Assembly (NCBI GenBank): GCA_963511305.1
Contig: CAUPIJ010000001.1
Coordinates: 1-64,000, forward strand
Direction of reading: 5' to 3'
Source: Propionimicrobium sp963511305
GTDB lineage: Bacteria; Actinomycetota; Actinomycetes; Propionibacteriales; Propionibacteriaceae
Length of the DNA: 64,000 nucleotides
Below the pieces are notes generated by a model. That model was not told the DNA's origin. It did not search any database and was given only the letters and a program-made list of their open reading frames with translations. This document shows positions 41,654-51,269 of this stretch, one piece after another. The first letter of the stretch is position 1. Every line of letters starts with the position of its first letter. The position numbers and the translations under genes were made by a program.

Positions 41654-42973
41654 CTAGTTGCGCTTAGCCCTCGGCCGGACGTTTATCGGCACCGGGCTGC
41701 CCTCGAAGCCGAATTCCTCGCGCAGCCTGCGCTCGATGAAGCGCACGTAGCTGGCGTCCATGTCTCCGGTGGTGAAGAGCACGAAAGAGGGTGGCCTCGT
41801 CATCGGTTGGGTGCCGAACAGGATGCGCGGCTGTTTTCCGCTGCGAACCGGGTGCGGGTGTGCCGCCACTACCCTGCCCAGGAAAGAGTTGAGCTGGCCG
41901 GTGGTAATTCGGGTGTCCCAGCCCTCTAGGGAATTCTCGATCGCTCGGCTAAGCCGCTGCACACCGCGGCCGGTGAGCGCTGAGATGTTCACCGAGGGCG
42001 CCCAAGACCAGGCGTTCAGGTCGCGTTCGATCTCGCGGTTTAGATAGAACCGGCGCTCTTCATCGGTGATGTCCCACTTGTTGAAGACAATCACCAGCGC
42101 GCGGCCGGACTCCTCGATGGTCGAAAGGATCTTCAGATCCTGCTCGGTGACGGGCTCGCTGCCATCGATGACCATGATGCAGCACTCAGCGCGCTCGATG
42201 GCGGCCTGCGTGCGCAGGAAAGCGTAATACTCGCTGCCGGAGGCCTCCTTGACACGCTTTCTGATTCCGGCGGTATCGATCAGGCGATATGGGGTGCCGT
42301 CGATCTCCACGAGCTCGTCGACGGGGTCGACCGTGGTGCCGGAGATCTCGCTCACCACCGAGCGCTGCTGGCCGGCTAGCTTATTGAGCAGCGAGCTCTT
42401 GCCTACATTTGGCTTGCCCACGATCGCCACGCGGCGAGGGCCGCCGGGCTCTTCCACGTGCTCGCTTGTTTCCGGCAGGATCTCGACTAGGGCGTCAAGC
42501 ATGTCGCCGCTGCCCCGCCCATGGAATGCGCTGACCGGCCAGGGCTGGCCGAGCCCGAGGTTCCAGAGCGCGAGGGCGTCGGTCTCGGATCGGGCGTCAT
42601 CGACCTTGTTGGCCACTAGCACTACTGGCTTCTTAGAACGGCGCAAGATCTTGACGACGGCCTCGTCGTCATCCGTGATGCCAACGGTGGCGTCGACCAC
42701 GAAAAGAACTGCGTCAGCCAGCGAAATCGCTATCTCAGCCTGCTCGGAGATACGTGCGGCCATGCCCTTAGCGTCCTGGGCCCAACCTCCGGTATCCACT
42801 AGGATGAAGTCACGACCGTTCCAGTTCGCGTCGTAGCTGACCCTGTCCCTGGTGACGCCAGGGGTGTCTTGCACCACAGCTTCGCGCCTGCCAAGAATGC
42901 GGTTAACAAGGGTAGATTTGCCGACATTAGGTCGGCCAACCACTGCTACTACTGGACGGTTGATTTCATTCAC
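41654..42973 (-). CDS. der: Ribosome assembly GTPase Der (EngA)
   Basis: A 439-residue tandem GTPase needed for 50S subunit maturation. The first G domain has GRPNVGKST, DTPGVTRD, DTGG and NKVD. The second has GKPNVGKSS, DTAGI and NKWD. A C-terminal KH-like domain ends in a basic tail (NVRPRAKRN). It lies downstream of cmk in the arrangement usual for Actinobacteria. Confidence 0.97.
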   Translation of the reverse strand: MNEINRPVVAVVGRPNVGKSTLVNRILGRREAVVQDTPGVTRDRVSYDANWNGRDFILVDTGGWAQDAKGMAARISEQAEIAISLADAVLFVVDATVGITDDDEAVVKILRRSKKPVVLVANKVDDARSETDALALWNLGLGQPWPVSAFHGRGSGDMLDALVEILPETSEHVEEPGGPRRVAIVGKPNVGKSSLLNKLAGQQRSVVSEISGTTVDPVDELVEIDGTPYRLIDTAGIRKRVKEASGSEYYAFLRTQAAIERAECCIMVIDGSEPVTEQDLKILSTIEESGRALVIVFNKWDITDEERRFYLNREIERDLNAWSWAPSVNISALTGRGVQRLSRAIENSLEGWDTRITTGQLNSFLGRVVAAHPHPVRSGKQPRILFGTQPMTRPPSFVLFTTGDMDASYVRFIERRLREEFGFEGSPVPINVRPRAKRN

Positions 42974-43010
42974 GCACTTAGGCTAGCCGACCGCGCCAAA
43001 GCGCAAATAA

Positions 43011-43673
43011 TCAGCGCAGATTTTCTGGCACCATGGCGATGACCTCGGCCACGGCTTCGTCTAGGGTCAGATCGGAGTTGTCCAGCAGTGTCACACCATC
43101 GGCGGGCTTGATGAACTCGTTGACCTTCGAATCGGCCGCGTCGCGACCGAGGACCTGCTGCGTCACAGTTTCTAGATCGGCCTGATCGGCCACCTGAGCG
43201 GCCCGCCGGGCTATCCGCTCGTTCGGGTCGGCGATCAGCAGAATCCTGATCTGCGCGTCCGGGGCAACCACGGTGGTGATGTCTCGGCCCTCAACCACGA
43301 TGCGCCCGCTGTTCTCGATGATCTGGCGCATCTTTGCCGTCAAGAAATCTCGAATGGGCTGCACCCTGGCGAAGCTCGACACCTCGCCGGAGATGGCTGG
43401 CGTGTGCAGCCTCTCAGTGACGTCCTCGCCGTTTAGAACGATCCTGAAATCCCTCGGATCGGTCTTGATGTCTAGATCGATCGCCTCGATCGATCGCAAG
43501 ACCTGGGCCGAGTCATCTGGGTCGATGCGCTGATCTACGCCGAAGACGGTGAACGCCCGATACATCGAGCCGGTGTCTAGATAGTCAAGATCTAGCCTCT
43601 CCGCCACGCCCTTGGACGTGGATGATTTTCCCGAGCCGCTCGGGCCGTCGATAGCGATGACTAGCTCATTCAT
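43011..43673 (-). CDS. cmk: Cytidylate kinase
   Basis: A 220-residue P-loop kinase converting (d)CMP to (d)CDP. The P-loop is GPSGSGKSS; DYLDTGSMYRA is the nucleoside site; VVEGRDITTVVAPDA is the CMP kinase Arg-Asp motif. It overlaps the end of tyrA by eight bases and is followed by der after 37 bases. Confidence 0.96.
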   Translation of the reverse strand: MNELVIAIDGPSGSGKSSTSKGVAERLDLDYLDTGSMYRAFTVFGVDQRIDPDDSAQVLRSIEAIDLDIKTDPRDFRIVLNGEDVTERLHTPAISGEVSSFARVQPIRDFLTAKMRQIIENSGRIVVEGRDITTVVAPDAQIRILLIADPNERIARRAAQVADQADLETVTQQVLGRDAADSKVNEFIKPADGVTLLDNSDLTLDEAVAEVIAMVPENLR

Positions 43674-44763
43674 AAGAAACCCTGCCCTCTTCCCAGTGCT
43701 GCCTCAGCGCGGCGCGTAAAACGTCGGCCTGCTCGGTGGCCACCTGAATGCGCAGGAAACCGAAGTTGCGGTGAATATCGTGCTCCATCGAGATGTCCTC
43801 AATGTTGACACCGGCCTCCTCGACTACCCTGAACATGTTGGCCATGGCACCGGGCTTATCCGGAATCTCCGCGGTGACGGTGATCAACTCATCCGGCGAC
43901 TTGCCAGCCCTGGACGGCAGCGCGCGGTTGCCCTTGCGGCCGCGAGCCAGCAGATCCGTCACGGCCTCGGGATCGTCTATGTTATCGATCAGGTAGTTCA
44001 GATCCTTCTGAATCTCCAGCAGCTGCTTCTTGATCTGGTCGGTGTTGGCCGCGATGATCTGCGTCCACATGCTCGGATCTGAGCCGGCGATGCGCGTAAC
44101 GTCGCGCACGCCCTGGCCGGCGAGCTGCAGATCCTCGGCGGGCAGATCCTTCAACGTCGCCGCGGTAAGCGAACTCATCAACTGCGGAACGTGGCTCACT
44201 TCGGCGACCGCGCGGTCGTGCTCAAGGGGGGTTCTAGTGACGGTTCTCGCGCCAGCTGCGGTGCCCAGCATGAAGGCGCGCCTAACCACCCAATCGGGGT
44301 TGTCGTAAGAGGCGGTCACCACCCAGGTGCGGTCTTCGAACATGTCCGATGTCGATGTCAGCGGGCCGGTATGAGCCGAACCGGCCATCGGGTGGGAGCC
44401 GATATAGCGCTCCAGCTGATCGGCGCCCTGCAGGTCTTCCTCGATTTTCTTCTTTATCGAAGCCACATCGGTGACGACGGCGTTCGGAAACTTTGCCAGA
44501 GAGCTCTTGACCACATTCGCTACTTCTTGGGGCGGCGTAGCTATCACCACGAGCCGGATCTGTTCGACGTCAGGTTCCTCCAGCACGCCCGCTCCCCTAG
44601 CCGCCGCAATGTCGGCGTTGGTTTGCGAGGCGTCGCGAAGATAAACCTTGACTCCCCTAGCCATTAGCGCGCAGCCGATGGAAGCGCCGATCAGTCCGGT
44701 GCCGATAATTATGGTTGGTGAAATCTCAGCGAAGCTGGGTTCAGGTAACTCTCTGGTATTCAT
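43666..44763 (-). CDS. tyrA: Prephenate dehydrogenase with ACT domain
   Basis: A 365-residue enzyme oxidising prephenate to 4-hydroxyphenylpyruvate for tyrosine synthesis. The NAD motif is IGTGLIGASIGCAL. The catalytic region has GSHPMAGSAHTG. A C-terminal ACT domain (TVTAEIPDKPGAMANMF, GVNIEDISME) suggests feedback control by tyrosine or another aromatic amino acid. It is the first gene of the tyrA-cmk-der run. Confidence 0.95.
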   Translation of the reverse strand: MNTRELPEPSFAEISPTIIIGTGLIGASIGCALMARGVKVYLRDASQTNADIAAARGAGVLEEPDVEQIRLVVIATPPQEVANVVKSSLAKFPNAVVTDVASIKKKIEEDLQGADQLERYIGSHPMAGSAHTGPLTSTSDMFEDRTWVVTASYDNPDWVVRRAFMLGTAAGARTVTRTPLEHDRAVAEVSHVPQLMSSLTAATLKDLPAEDLQLAGQGVRDVTRIAGSDPSMWTQIIAANTDQIKKQLLEIQKDLNYLIDNIDDPEAVTDLLARGRKGNRALPSRAGKSPDELITVTAEIPDKPGAMANMFRVVEEAGVNIEDISMEHDIHRNFGFLRIQVATEQADVLRAALRQHWEEGRVSYE

Positions 44764-44821
44764 CGTTGGTAAAGCTTATCTCTCGAATGCCCGAAAGCAG
44801 ATTCGGTATTGACTTGCGGTC

Positions 44822-47800
44822 TCACTCCTTCATCGTCGAAAAGTATTTTGCCTGTGGATGATGAACGACGAAGGCGTCGGTCGACTGCTCGGGTTCGAGC
44901 TGGAACTCTTCTGACAGGTGAACGCCGATGCGGTCGGCCTGCAAGACATCGACGAGTTGGGCGCGCATGTTCAAATCCGGGCAAGCCCCGTAGCCGAAGC
45001 TGTATCGGCTGCCCTGATAAGCCTGCTTTGTGACCTGCGCCACGAACTCACCATCGTCGCCGTCGATGCCTAGCTCAGTGCGGACTCTGTGGTGGGTCCA
45101 CTCGGCCAGGGCCTCGGCTAGTTGCACGGAAAGGCCGTGCAACTCGAGATAACTACGGTATTCGTCGTTCTCGTAGAGCTCTGCAGTTTTCTGGCTGACC
45201 CGATCGCCTACCGTGACGATCTGCAGCGCGATCACGTCCAGACCCAGCTTGTCGGCTTCCTGTTCGTCGCGGAAGAAGTCCGGGATGCATAGCCTGCGGT
45301 TTCCTCGCTGACGCGGGAAAGTCCAGCTGAACAATTCAGCATTAGAATCGGGGTCGCATACCACGAGCCTCTCGCCGGACGAATAGCACGGGTAGTAGCC
45401 GTAGACGACACCGAAGTCGAGCAGCTTCTGCGACTGCATCATCTCTAACAGCCCGCGCATCCTAGGCCTGCCCTCTGTTTCCGCCAGCTCATCATAGGTC
45501 TTGCCGCCCTTTGACCCCCTAAGGCCCCAGCGGCCCATCAGGGTCGCCCTCTCGTCGAGCCAGTCGACGACGCTGGAGAGCGGCATACCCTTCAGCACCC
45601 GCGAGCCAAAAAACGGCGGAGTCGGCACTGGGCCTCCGCGGGTCACATCTGAGCGCTCGTTCGAGACATCGGCGACCTTTAGCACAGGCTGCACTCTTCG
45701 CTTTCGAGGAGGCGGTAGCTCAGCGCCAGACTTGCCCTTCTTGATGTCCATGATCGTGTCCATCAAGTTGAGCCCCTCGAAGGCATCCTTGGCGTATTTG
45801 ACCGTGCCCTTATAGAGCGCGGTCAGATCCTCGTCGACGAACGTCCTGGTCAGCGCGGCTCCGCCGAGTATCACCGGGTATTTGTAGAGGCCGCGAGTGT
45901 TTAATTCTTCGAGGTTATCGCGCATCACCATGGTGGACTTCACCAGCAGGCCGGACATGCCGATCGCGTCGGCATCGTGCTGTTCGGCGGCCTCCACGAT
46001 GGCCGAGATCGGCTGCTTGATGCCCAGGTTGACCACCGTGTAGCCGTTGTTGCTGACGATGATGTCCACCAGGTTTTTGCCAATGTCGTGCACGTCGCCC
46101 TTCACCGTCGCCAGAACGAGGGTGCCCTTGGACGCGATCTGCTCGTCGGAGGACATGTGGGGTTCCAGATACGCCACGGCCTTCTTCATGGTCTCGGCGG
46201 CAGCGAGCACGAACGGCAGCTGCATCTTTCCGGAGCCGAACAGCTCACCAACGGTTTTCATGCCGGAAAGCAGGTCTTCGTTGATGATGTCGATGGGCTC
46301 TTTTTCTGCCATCGCGGCGTTTAGATCGTCCTCAAGGCCCTTCTCGTTGCCGTCGATGATTCGCTGGGCTAAGCGCTCGCCGAGTGGCATCGTGGCCAGC
46401 TTGGCGTCCCGCTGAGCCTGCACATCGGCCTTTGAGACGTTCTCAAACATGGTGAGCATCTCGCTGAGCGGATCGTAGCCATCGCTTCGCCGGTCATAAA
46501 TCAAGTCCAGGGCAACCTCAACCTGGCGAGGCTCGATCTGGTCGAGCGGCATGATCTTCGCCACCGAAACGATCGCGGAATCCAGCCCCGCCTTGACGCA
46601 CTCATCGAGGAATACGCTGTTCAACACGACGCGGGCAGCCGGGTTGAGGCCGAAGCTGATATTGGATACCCCTAGCGTGGTACCAACCCTAGGATGAGCC
46701 TGCTTGAGCCGCCTGATCGCCTCGATAGTTTCGATGCCGTCGCGGCGGGTCTCGTCGGCGCCGGTGGCGATCGGGAAGGTCAGGCAGTCGACGAGAATAT
46801 CGCCCTCGTCGACGCCCCAGTTTTCGGTGAGATCCTTGATTAGCCGTTCGGCGACGGCCACCTTGTGATCGGCAGTTCTGGCCTGACCGGTCTCGTCGAT
46901 GGTCAAGGCCACTACGGCGCAGCCGTGCTCGCTGACCAGGCGCATCATCCTGTTGAAACGGGAATCCGGTCCGGAGCCGTCTTCGTAGTTGACGGAGTTG
47001 ATGATGGAGCGACCGGCCAGCTTATTCAGCCCGGCTTCGATTACCGCGGGCTCGGTGGAATCGAGCATCAGTGGCAGCGTGACGGAGGTGGAAAACTTCT
47101 CAGCGCCGATGGCCATGTCCTGGGTGCCGTCGCGTCCGACGTAGTCAACGCACAGATCAAGGACGTGTGCGCCCTGCCTAAGCTGGCCGCGGGCGATGTC
47201 CAGGCACTCGTCCCAGTTACCCTCTAGCATGGCCTCGCGAAACGCCTTAGATCCGTTGGCGTTTGTGCGCTCCCCGATGGCCAGGTAGCTGACGTCCTGG
47301 CGAAGCGGGACGTCAGCATAGAGGGAGCTGACCGTGTTGACGTGCTCGACCTCGCGTTTCGCAACTGGAGTTTGCCTGCCGATGGCCTGCCGCACCTGGC
47401 GAATATGCTCCGGTGTGGTGCCGCAGCAGCCACCGACCAGGCACAGGCCTTCCTCTGCAACGAATTCGCTCAACGCCTCAGTTAGTTGATCGGGTGTTAG
47501 GTCGTAGACCGCTCCCTCACTGGTTAGCTGGGGCAGGCCGGCATTCGGCATCGCCGAAATGCCCATCGTCGAATTTCTCGACAGGTAACGCAGGTATTCG
47601 CGCATCTCAGCGGGCCCTGTCGCGCAATTTAGGCCCAGCACGTCAACGCCGAGCGGTTCCATCGCCGTCAGCGCAGCACCAATCTCGGATCCGAGCAGCA
47701 TGGTTCCGGTGGTTTCGACGGTCACTGAGACGAAAATCGGCAGCTCGACGCCTGCATCTCTTCGGGCGCGCTTCGCGGCGATCACGGCAGCCTTGGCTTG

Positions 47801-48286
47801 CAGCAAGTCCTGAACGGTTTCGATCTGTACCGCGTTGATACCGCCACGGATCATCGCGGAAATCTGCGTGTAGTAGGCGTCGCGTAGCTCAGTAAACTCG
47901 ATTTGGCCTAGCGACGGCAGTTTTGTGCCGGGGCCGACGCTGCCAAGTACGAACCTTGGCCAATCTTCCGTCGAGAACTCGTCAGCAGCTTCCCTGGCGA
48001 GCTTTGCCCCGCGAAACGCGAGGTCGTCGATCTGATCTTCGATGCCGTATTCGGCCAGCGCGGCAAGATTAGCGCCGAAGGTGTTGGTCTCTACCAGATC
48101 GCAGCCTGCCTCGTAATAGGCGCGGTGAATTTCGGCGATCACGTCCGGGCGAGTTCGGTTTAACAGCTCGTTGCAGCCATCCAGTCCTTCGAAATCCTCA
48201 GGTCTAATATCGGCTGCTTGCAGCATCGTCCCCATCGCGCCGTCTGCCAGGAGGACGCGGTCGAACAAAACATCTGTTAAACGCAC
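44822..48286 (-). CDS. metH: Cobalamin-dependent methionine synthase
   Basis: A 1154-residue modular enzyme methylating homocysteine with methyltetrahydrofolate through cobalamin. The N-terminal homocysteine domain has the zinc Cys residues in GLNCATGP and GGCCGTTPEH. The folate domain starts near GERTNANGSKAF. The cap and B12 domains follow with GDVHDIGKNLV (the cobalt-ligating His) and GMSGLLVKST. The C-terminal activation domain binds SAM. Length is close to the 1227 of E. coli. The gene is divergent from rpe with only 62 bases between starts; no B12 or SAM riboswitch fits there. Its presence means the organism needs or makes cobalamin. Confidence 0.97.
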   Translation of the reverse strand: MRLTDVLFDRVLLADGAMGTMLQAADIRPEDFEGLDGCNELLNRTRPDVIAEIHRAYYEAGCDLVETNTFGANLAALAEYGIEDQIDDLAFRGAKLAREAADEFSTEDWPRFVLGSVGPGTKLPSLGQIEFTELRDAYYTQISAMIRGGINAVQIETVQDLLQAKAAVIAAKRARRDAGVELPIFVSVTVETTGTMLLGSEIGAALTAMEPLGVDVLGLNCATGPAEMREYLRYLSRNSTMGISAMPNAGLPQLTSEGAVYDLTPDQLTEALSEFVAEEGLCLVGGCCGTTPEHIRQVRQAIGRQTPVAKREVEHVNTVSSLYADVPLRQDVSYLAIGERTNANGSKAFREAMLEGNWDECLDIARGQLRQGAHVLDLCVDYVGRDGTQDMAIGAEKFSTSVTLPLMLDSTEPAVIEAGLNKLAGRSIINSVNYEDGSGPDSRFNRMMRLVSEHGCAVVALTIDETGQARTADHKVAVAERLIKDLTENWGVDEGDILVDCLTFPIATGADETRRDGIETIEAIRRLKQAHPRVGTTLGVSNISFGLNPAARVVLNSVFLDECVKAGLDSAIVSVAKIMPLDQIEPRQVEVALDLIYDRRSDGYDPLSEMLTMFENVSKADVQAQRDAKLATMPLGERLAQRIIDGNEKGLEDDLNAAMAEKEPIDIINEDLLSGMKTVGELFGSGKMQLPFVLAAAETMKKAVAYLEPHMSSDEQIASKGTLVLATVKGDVHDIGKNLVDIIVSNNGYTVVNLGIKQPISAIVEAAEQHDADAIGMSGLLVKSTMVMRDNLEELNTRGLYKYPVILGGAALTRTFVDEDLTALYKGTVKYAKDAFEGLNLMDTIMDIKKGKSGAELPPPRKRRVQPVLKVADVSNERSDVTRGGPVPTPPFFGSRVLKGMPLSSVVDWLDERATLMGRWGLRGSKGGKTYDELAETEGRPRMRGLLEMMQSQKLLDFGVVYGYYPCYSSGERLVVCDPDSNAELFSWTFPRQRGNRRLCIPDFFRDEQEADKLGLDVIALQIVTVGDRVSQKTAELYENDEYRSYLELHGLSVQLAEALAEWTHHRVRTELGIDGDDGEFVAQVTKQAYQGSRYSFGYGACPDLNMRAQLVDVLQADRIGVHLSEEFQLEPEQSTDAFVVHHPQAKYFSTMKE

Positions 48287-48348
48287 GCCCTCTAGACTAG
48301 TTGGCCGCTCAACAGGCCTGCTAATGCGTTTGGCACTAGAGTTAGGGC

Positions 48349-49005
48349 ATGCGTATTACACCAAGCATTTTGAATGCTGACCTAGCCAATATCGCGGGCG
48401 AAGTTGCCCGCATCCCCAGCGCAGATGGCGTTCACGTAGACGTAATGGACAACCACTTCGTGCCGAACATGACCATCGGGCTGCCCGTGGTCGAGGCGCT
48501 CAAGAACCACACAGACCTGCCGCTGGACATTCACCTGATGATAGACGACCCAGATACCTGGGCTCCCGCTTTCGCCGAAGCTGGCTGCGAATCCGTGACC
48601 TTCCACGTTGAGGCATCGAACGCCCCGATCAGGCTGGCGCGCGAGATCAAGAAGCACGACACCAGGGTGTCCATGGCTCTGAAACCCGCTACTCCCATCG
48701 AGCCGTACGCCGATATGATCTCCGAGCTGGACATGATCCTGCTGATGACGGTCGAGCCCGGTTTCGGCGGCCAGAAGTTCCTGGATCTGGTGCTGCCCAA
48801 GATTCGTCGCACCCGCAAGCTCGTCGAGGCCGCCGGCAAGGAGATCTGGATTCAGGTTGACGGTGGCGTCTCGCTGGAGACGATCGAGCGCTGCGCCGAA
48901 GCAGGCGCCGATACCTTCGTTGCCGGCTCCGCGGTCTACAAGGCTGATGATCCAGACAAGATGGTCAACGATCTTCGCGAAAAGGCGATGGCAGCGGTCA
49001 AGTAG
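48349..49005 (+). CDS. rpe: Ribulose-phosphate 3-epimerase
   Basis: A 218-residue TIM-barrel enzyme of the pentose phosphate pathway. ITPSILNADLANI opens the barrel, HVDVMDNHFVPNMTIG holds metal His and catalytic Asp, MTVEPGFGGQKF is the phosphate region and QVDGGV carries the second catalytic Asp. The stop codon abuts that of the convergent PAC2 gene with no spacer. Confidence 0.96.
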   Translation: MRITPSILNADLANIAGEVARIPSADGVHVDVMDNHFVPNMTIGLPVVEALKNHTDLPLDIHLMIDDPDTWAPAFAEAGCESVTFHVEASNAPIRLAREIKKHDTRVSMALKPATPIEPYADMISELDMILLMTVEPGFGGQKFLDLVLPKIRRTRKLVEAAGKEIWIQVDGGVSLETIERCAEAGADTFVAGSAVYKADDPDKMVNDLREKAMAAVK

Positions 49006-49893
49006 CTACTTCTCGTCACCGCCGCCTAGCCCCTGGTGCCCCTCTCGGCTGCGGTGACGTAGAAACCGCTCGAGCTCGTCGGCGATGTCGTCGCCCGTGT
49101 TTTCACGTAGATCTTCCTTGTCGCGTAGGCTTTCTAGCTTGTCGACGTATTCCCTAACGTCAGGGTCGCTGCCAGCCGCGGCGTCGACGGTCTGCTGCCA
49201 CTTTTGAGCCTCTTCCGGTAGTTCACCTTCGACCAGCGGGATGTCGAGCGCATCGGACGTCTTTCGTAACAGCGCCAACGTAGCCTTCGGATTCGGGGTG
49301 GAAGAAACGTAGTGCGGCACCGAGACCCAAAGCGAAACCGTGCTGATATCGGAAGTCTCGAAGGATTTGCTCAAGATGCCCGGTATTCCCGTCGGCCCCT
49401 CGTAGCTAGATTCTTCGCACCGGAGGCGATCACAGAAAGCTCTATCGCTGCTATATGCGTTGACGGGAAGTGGCCTGGAGTGCGGAGTGTCGCTCAACAT
49501 CGCGCCCAAAATTACGGCCTGCTTGGGGTCTAGAAGATAGATCTCTTCCATTACCTGCCCCACGAAACTACGCCACCGATAGTTCGGTTCCGGGCCGCCG
49601 AGCAGTATCAGGTCGCGGTCGGGCGTGCTGACTAGCTGAAAAATAGTCTCCGGCCAGATGGTTGCCGAGCCCTCGGGCCCGCGGATTATCTGGGGCCGAT
49701 TCACCTGGTAGTCGTAGTATTCCTCGCCGTCGATGCGACAGACTGTCGAGGTGTCTTCATAGCTCGTGGCGAGGTGATTTAAGACGTCGCTAGCTGCTTG
49801 TCCCGCGTCGCTCCAGCCCGAGAACGCTACTACCAAAGCCGGATCACGCAGCCTGGACAGCTCTACGTCACCAAAACCAAAACTCTGCGCCAT
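49006..49893 (-). CDS. PAC2 family protein (second copy)
   Basis: A 295-residue PAC2 protein: LRDPALVVAFSGWSDAGQAASD, LLGGPEPNYRWRSF, HSRPLPVNAYSS, SVPHYVSSTPNPKATLALL. The C-terminal helical part is highly charged. The start at 49893 (MAQSFG) fits the family and lies twelve bases after the rsmB stop. It is a distant paralogue of the PAC2 protein at 11976-12932. In other actinobacteria PAC2 genes also lie near housekeeping operons; function is unresolved. Confidence 0.85.
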   Translation of the reverse strand: MAQSFGFGDVELSRLRDPALVVAFSGWSDAGQAASDVLNHLATSYEDTSTVCRIDGEEYYDYQVNRPQIIRGPEGSATIWPETIFQLVSTPDRDLILLGGPEPNYRWRSFVGQVMEEIYLLDPKQAVILGAMLSDTPHSRPLPVNAYSSDRAFCDRLRCEESSYEGPTGIPGILSKSFETSDISTVSLWVSVPHYVSSTPNPKATLALLRKTSDALDIPLVEGELPEEAQKWQQTVDAAAGSDPDVREYVDKLESLRDKEDLRENTGDDIADELERFLRHRSREGHQGLGGGDEK

Positions 49894-49904
49894 ACCTTTC
49901 GAGT

Positions 49905-51269
49905 CTACGCGATCGCCGAAGTCTTGCGGATTAGAGCCACGAACATTGCGTCGGTGCCGTGCAAATGCGGAAACAGCTGTATGCAATTCGGGTTCAACCG
50001 GCTAGCAGCGTCGGGCACATCAGGAATGAAGCTGGGCGCGTCCAAGAGCTCGAAACCCTCTGGCAGGCCTTTTATTACCTCTACGGTCTCGTCCGGGTGC
50101 GGCGAACAGGTCACGTAGGCGACGACCCCGCCCACGGTAACTGAGTTCAGTGCGGTGTCTAGGAGCAAGTGCTGCAGTTCGACCAGCTCTGCCAGATCCT
50201 CCTCGGTTCTGCGCCACCTGGCCTCCGGACGCCTGCGAAGCGAACCCAAACCTGTGCAGGGCACATCGGCAAGAGTTAATGCGAACGATTCTTTCTGCCA
50301 GGCAGGCTGAGTGCCATCGGCGACGACAACCTGCCAGCGATCCGGATAAGCCCGTAGCGCAGATCGAACGAGCTTTGCGCGGTGCTCATGAATCTCGGCA
50401 GAGAGCAGCTGTGCGGGTGCAAGCCCGCGAAGCAACGCAGATTTTCCGCCCGGCCCCGAACACATGTCTAGCCAGTTGCCCGCAACGTTAACCGCTCGAA
50501 TCGCTGCCAAGACCGCAAGCTGGCTGCCCTCGTCCTGTACCGCTGCCCTGCCGTCTCGGATCTGCGCCAGCTCGCTCGGGTTCCCCGGACGGCTGGCCGC
50601 CCAAGGCGAATACTTAGCCGGTCTTGCCCCCTGCAGGTCTTCCCTCTCGCACAGTCCTGGTCTCGCAACGAGCATCGGAGCCGAGGCCTCGTTATCGGCA
50701 GCTAGCCAGGCCTCAAGCTCCGCCAGATCCTCACCACCCAGCGCATCGAGCATCGCGTCGACTATCCATCCGGGATGTCCGTAGCGAAAACCTAGGGCGT
50801 CCAGCTCCGAAAAGTCCTGGGAGATCTCCGTGACGATCTCGTCGAACGTCACCCGAGTGAGTTTCCTGACCACCGCGTTCACCAGCCCGGTGACTCGCTC
50901 CCCCAGCACGACGCCGGCTAGGTTAACCGTCGTGTCGACCGTGGCGTGAACGGGGGTTCGCATCTTGTACGCCTGGTGGCAGGCCAGCCTGAGAATGTCG
51001 ACGAGCTCGGGCTGCAGATCGTAGAGGTCGCGGCCACTTACGTATTCGATGATCTCGTCATAAGTGCCCTGCATCCTGCAGGTGCCGGCGACCAGCTCGG
51101 TGACGAAGGCCGCGTCCTTGCCCTCCAGGCCATATTCAGCGAGCTTTTCGCCCAGCGCGAGATTCGCGTATGCGCCGTAACCGTTGACCGCCTCGAGGGT
51201 CTCATAAGCGACCCTCCTGGGCGTATCTACCCTGCGTCTCTTCTTGCTATCCAAGTGTGATCTGCTCAA
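49905..51269 (-). CDS. rsmB: RsmB-type rRNA m5C methyltransferase
   Basis: A 454-residue protein with an N-terminal NusB-like RNA-binding domain (PRRVAYETLEAVNGYGAYANL) and a C-terminal SAM-dependent methyltransferase. The two catalytic Cys are in PCTGLGSLRRRPE (Cys338) and TCSPHPDE (Cys388). The SAM site is in MCSGPGGKSALL. It should methylate C967 of 16S rRNA. It overlaps the 3' end of fmt by 23 bases. Confidence 0.92.
   Translation of the reverse strand: MSRSHLDSKKRRRVDTPRRVAYETLEAVNGYGAYANLALGEKLAEYGLEGKDAAFVTELVAGTCRMQGTYDEIIEYVSGRDLYDLQPELVDILRLACHQAYKMRTPVHATVDTTVNLAGVVLGERVTGLVNAVVRKLTRVTFDEIVTEISQDFSELDALGFRYGHPGWIVDAMLDALGGEDLAELEAWLAADNEASAPMLVARPGLCEREDLQGARPAKYSPWAASRPGNPSELAQIRDGRAAVQDEGSQLAVLAAIRAVNVAGNWLDMCSGPGGKSALLRGLAPAQLLSAEIHEHRAKLVRSALRAYPDRWQVVVADGTQPAWQKESFALTLADVPCTGLGSLRRRPEARWRRTEEDLAELVELQHLLLDTALNSVTVGGVVAYVTCSPHPDETVEVIKGLPEGFELLDAPSFIPDVPDAASRLNPNCIQLFPHLHGTDAMFVALIRKTSAIA

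Noticed and set aside
48287..48348. Cobalamin or SAM riboswitch ahead of metH
   Set aside because: Only 62 bases separate metH from the divergent rpe, too few for a cobalamin riboswitch, and no matching motif is seen.
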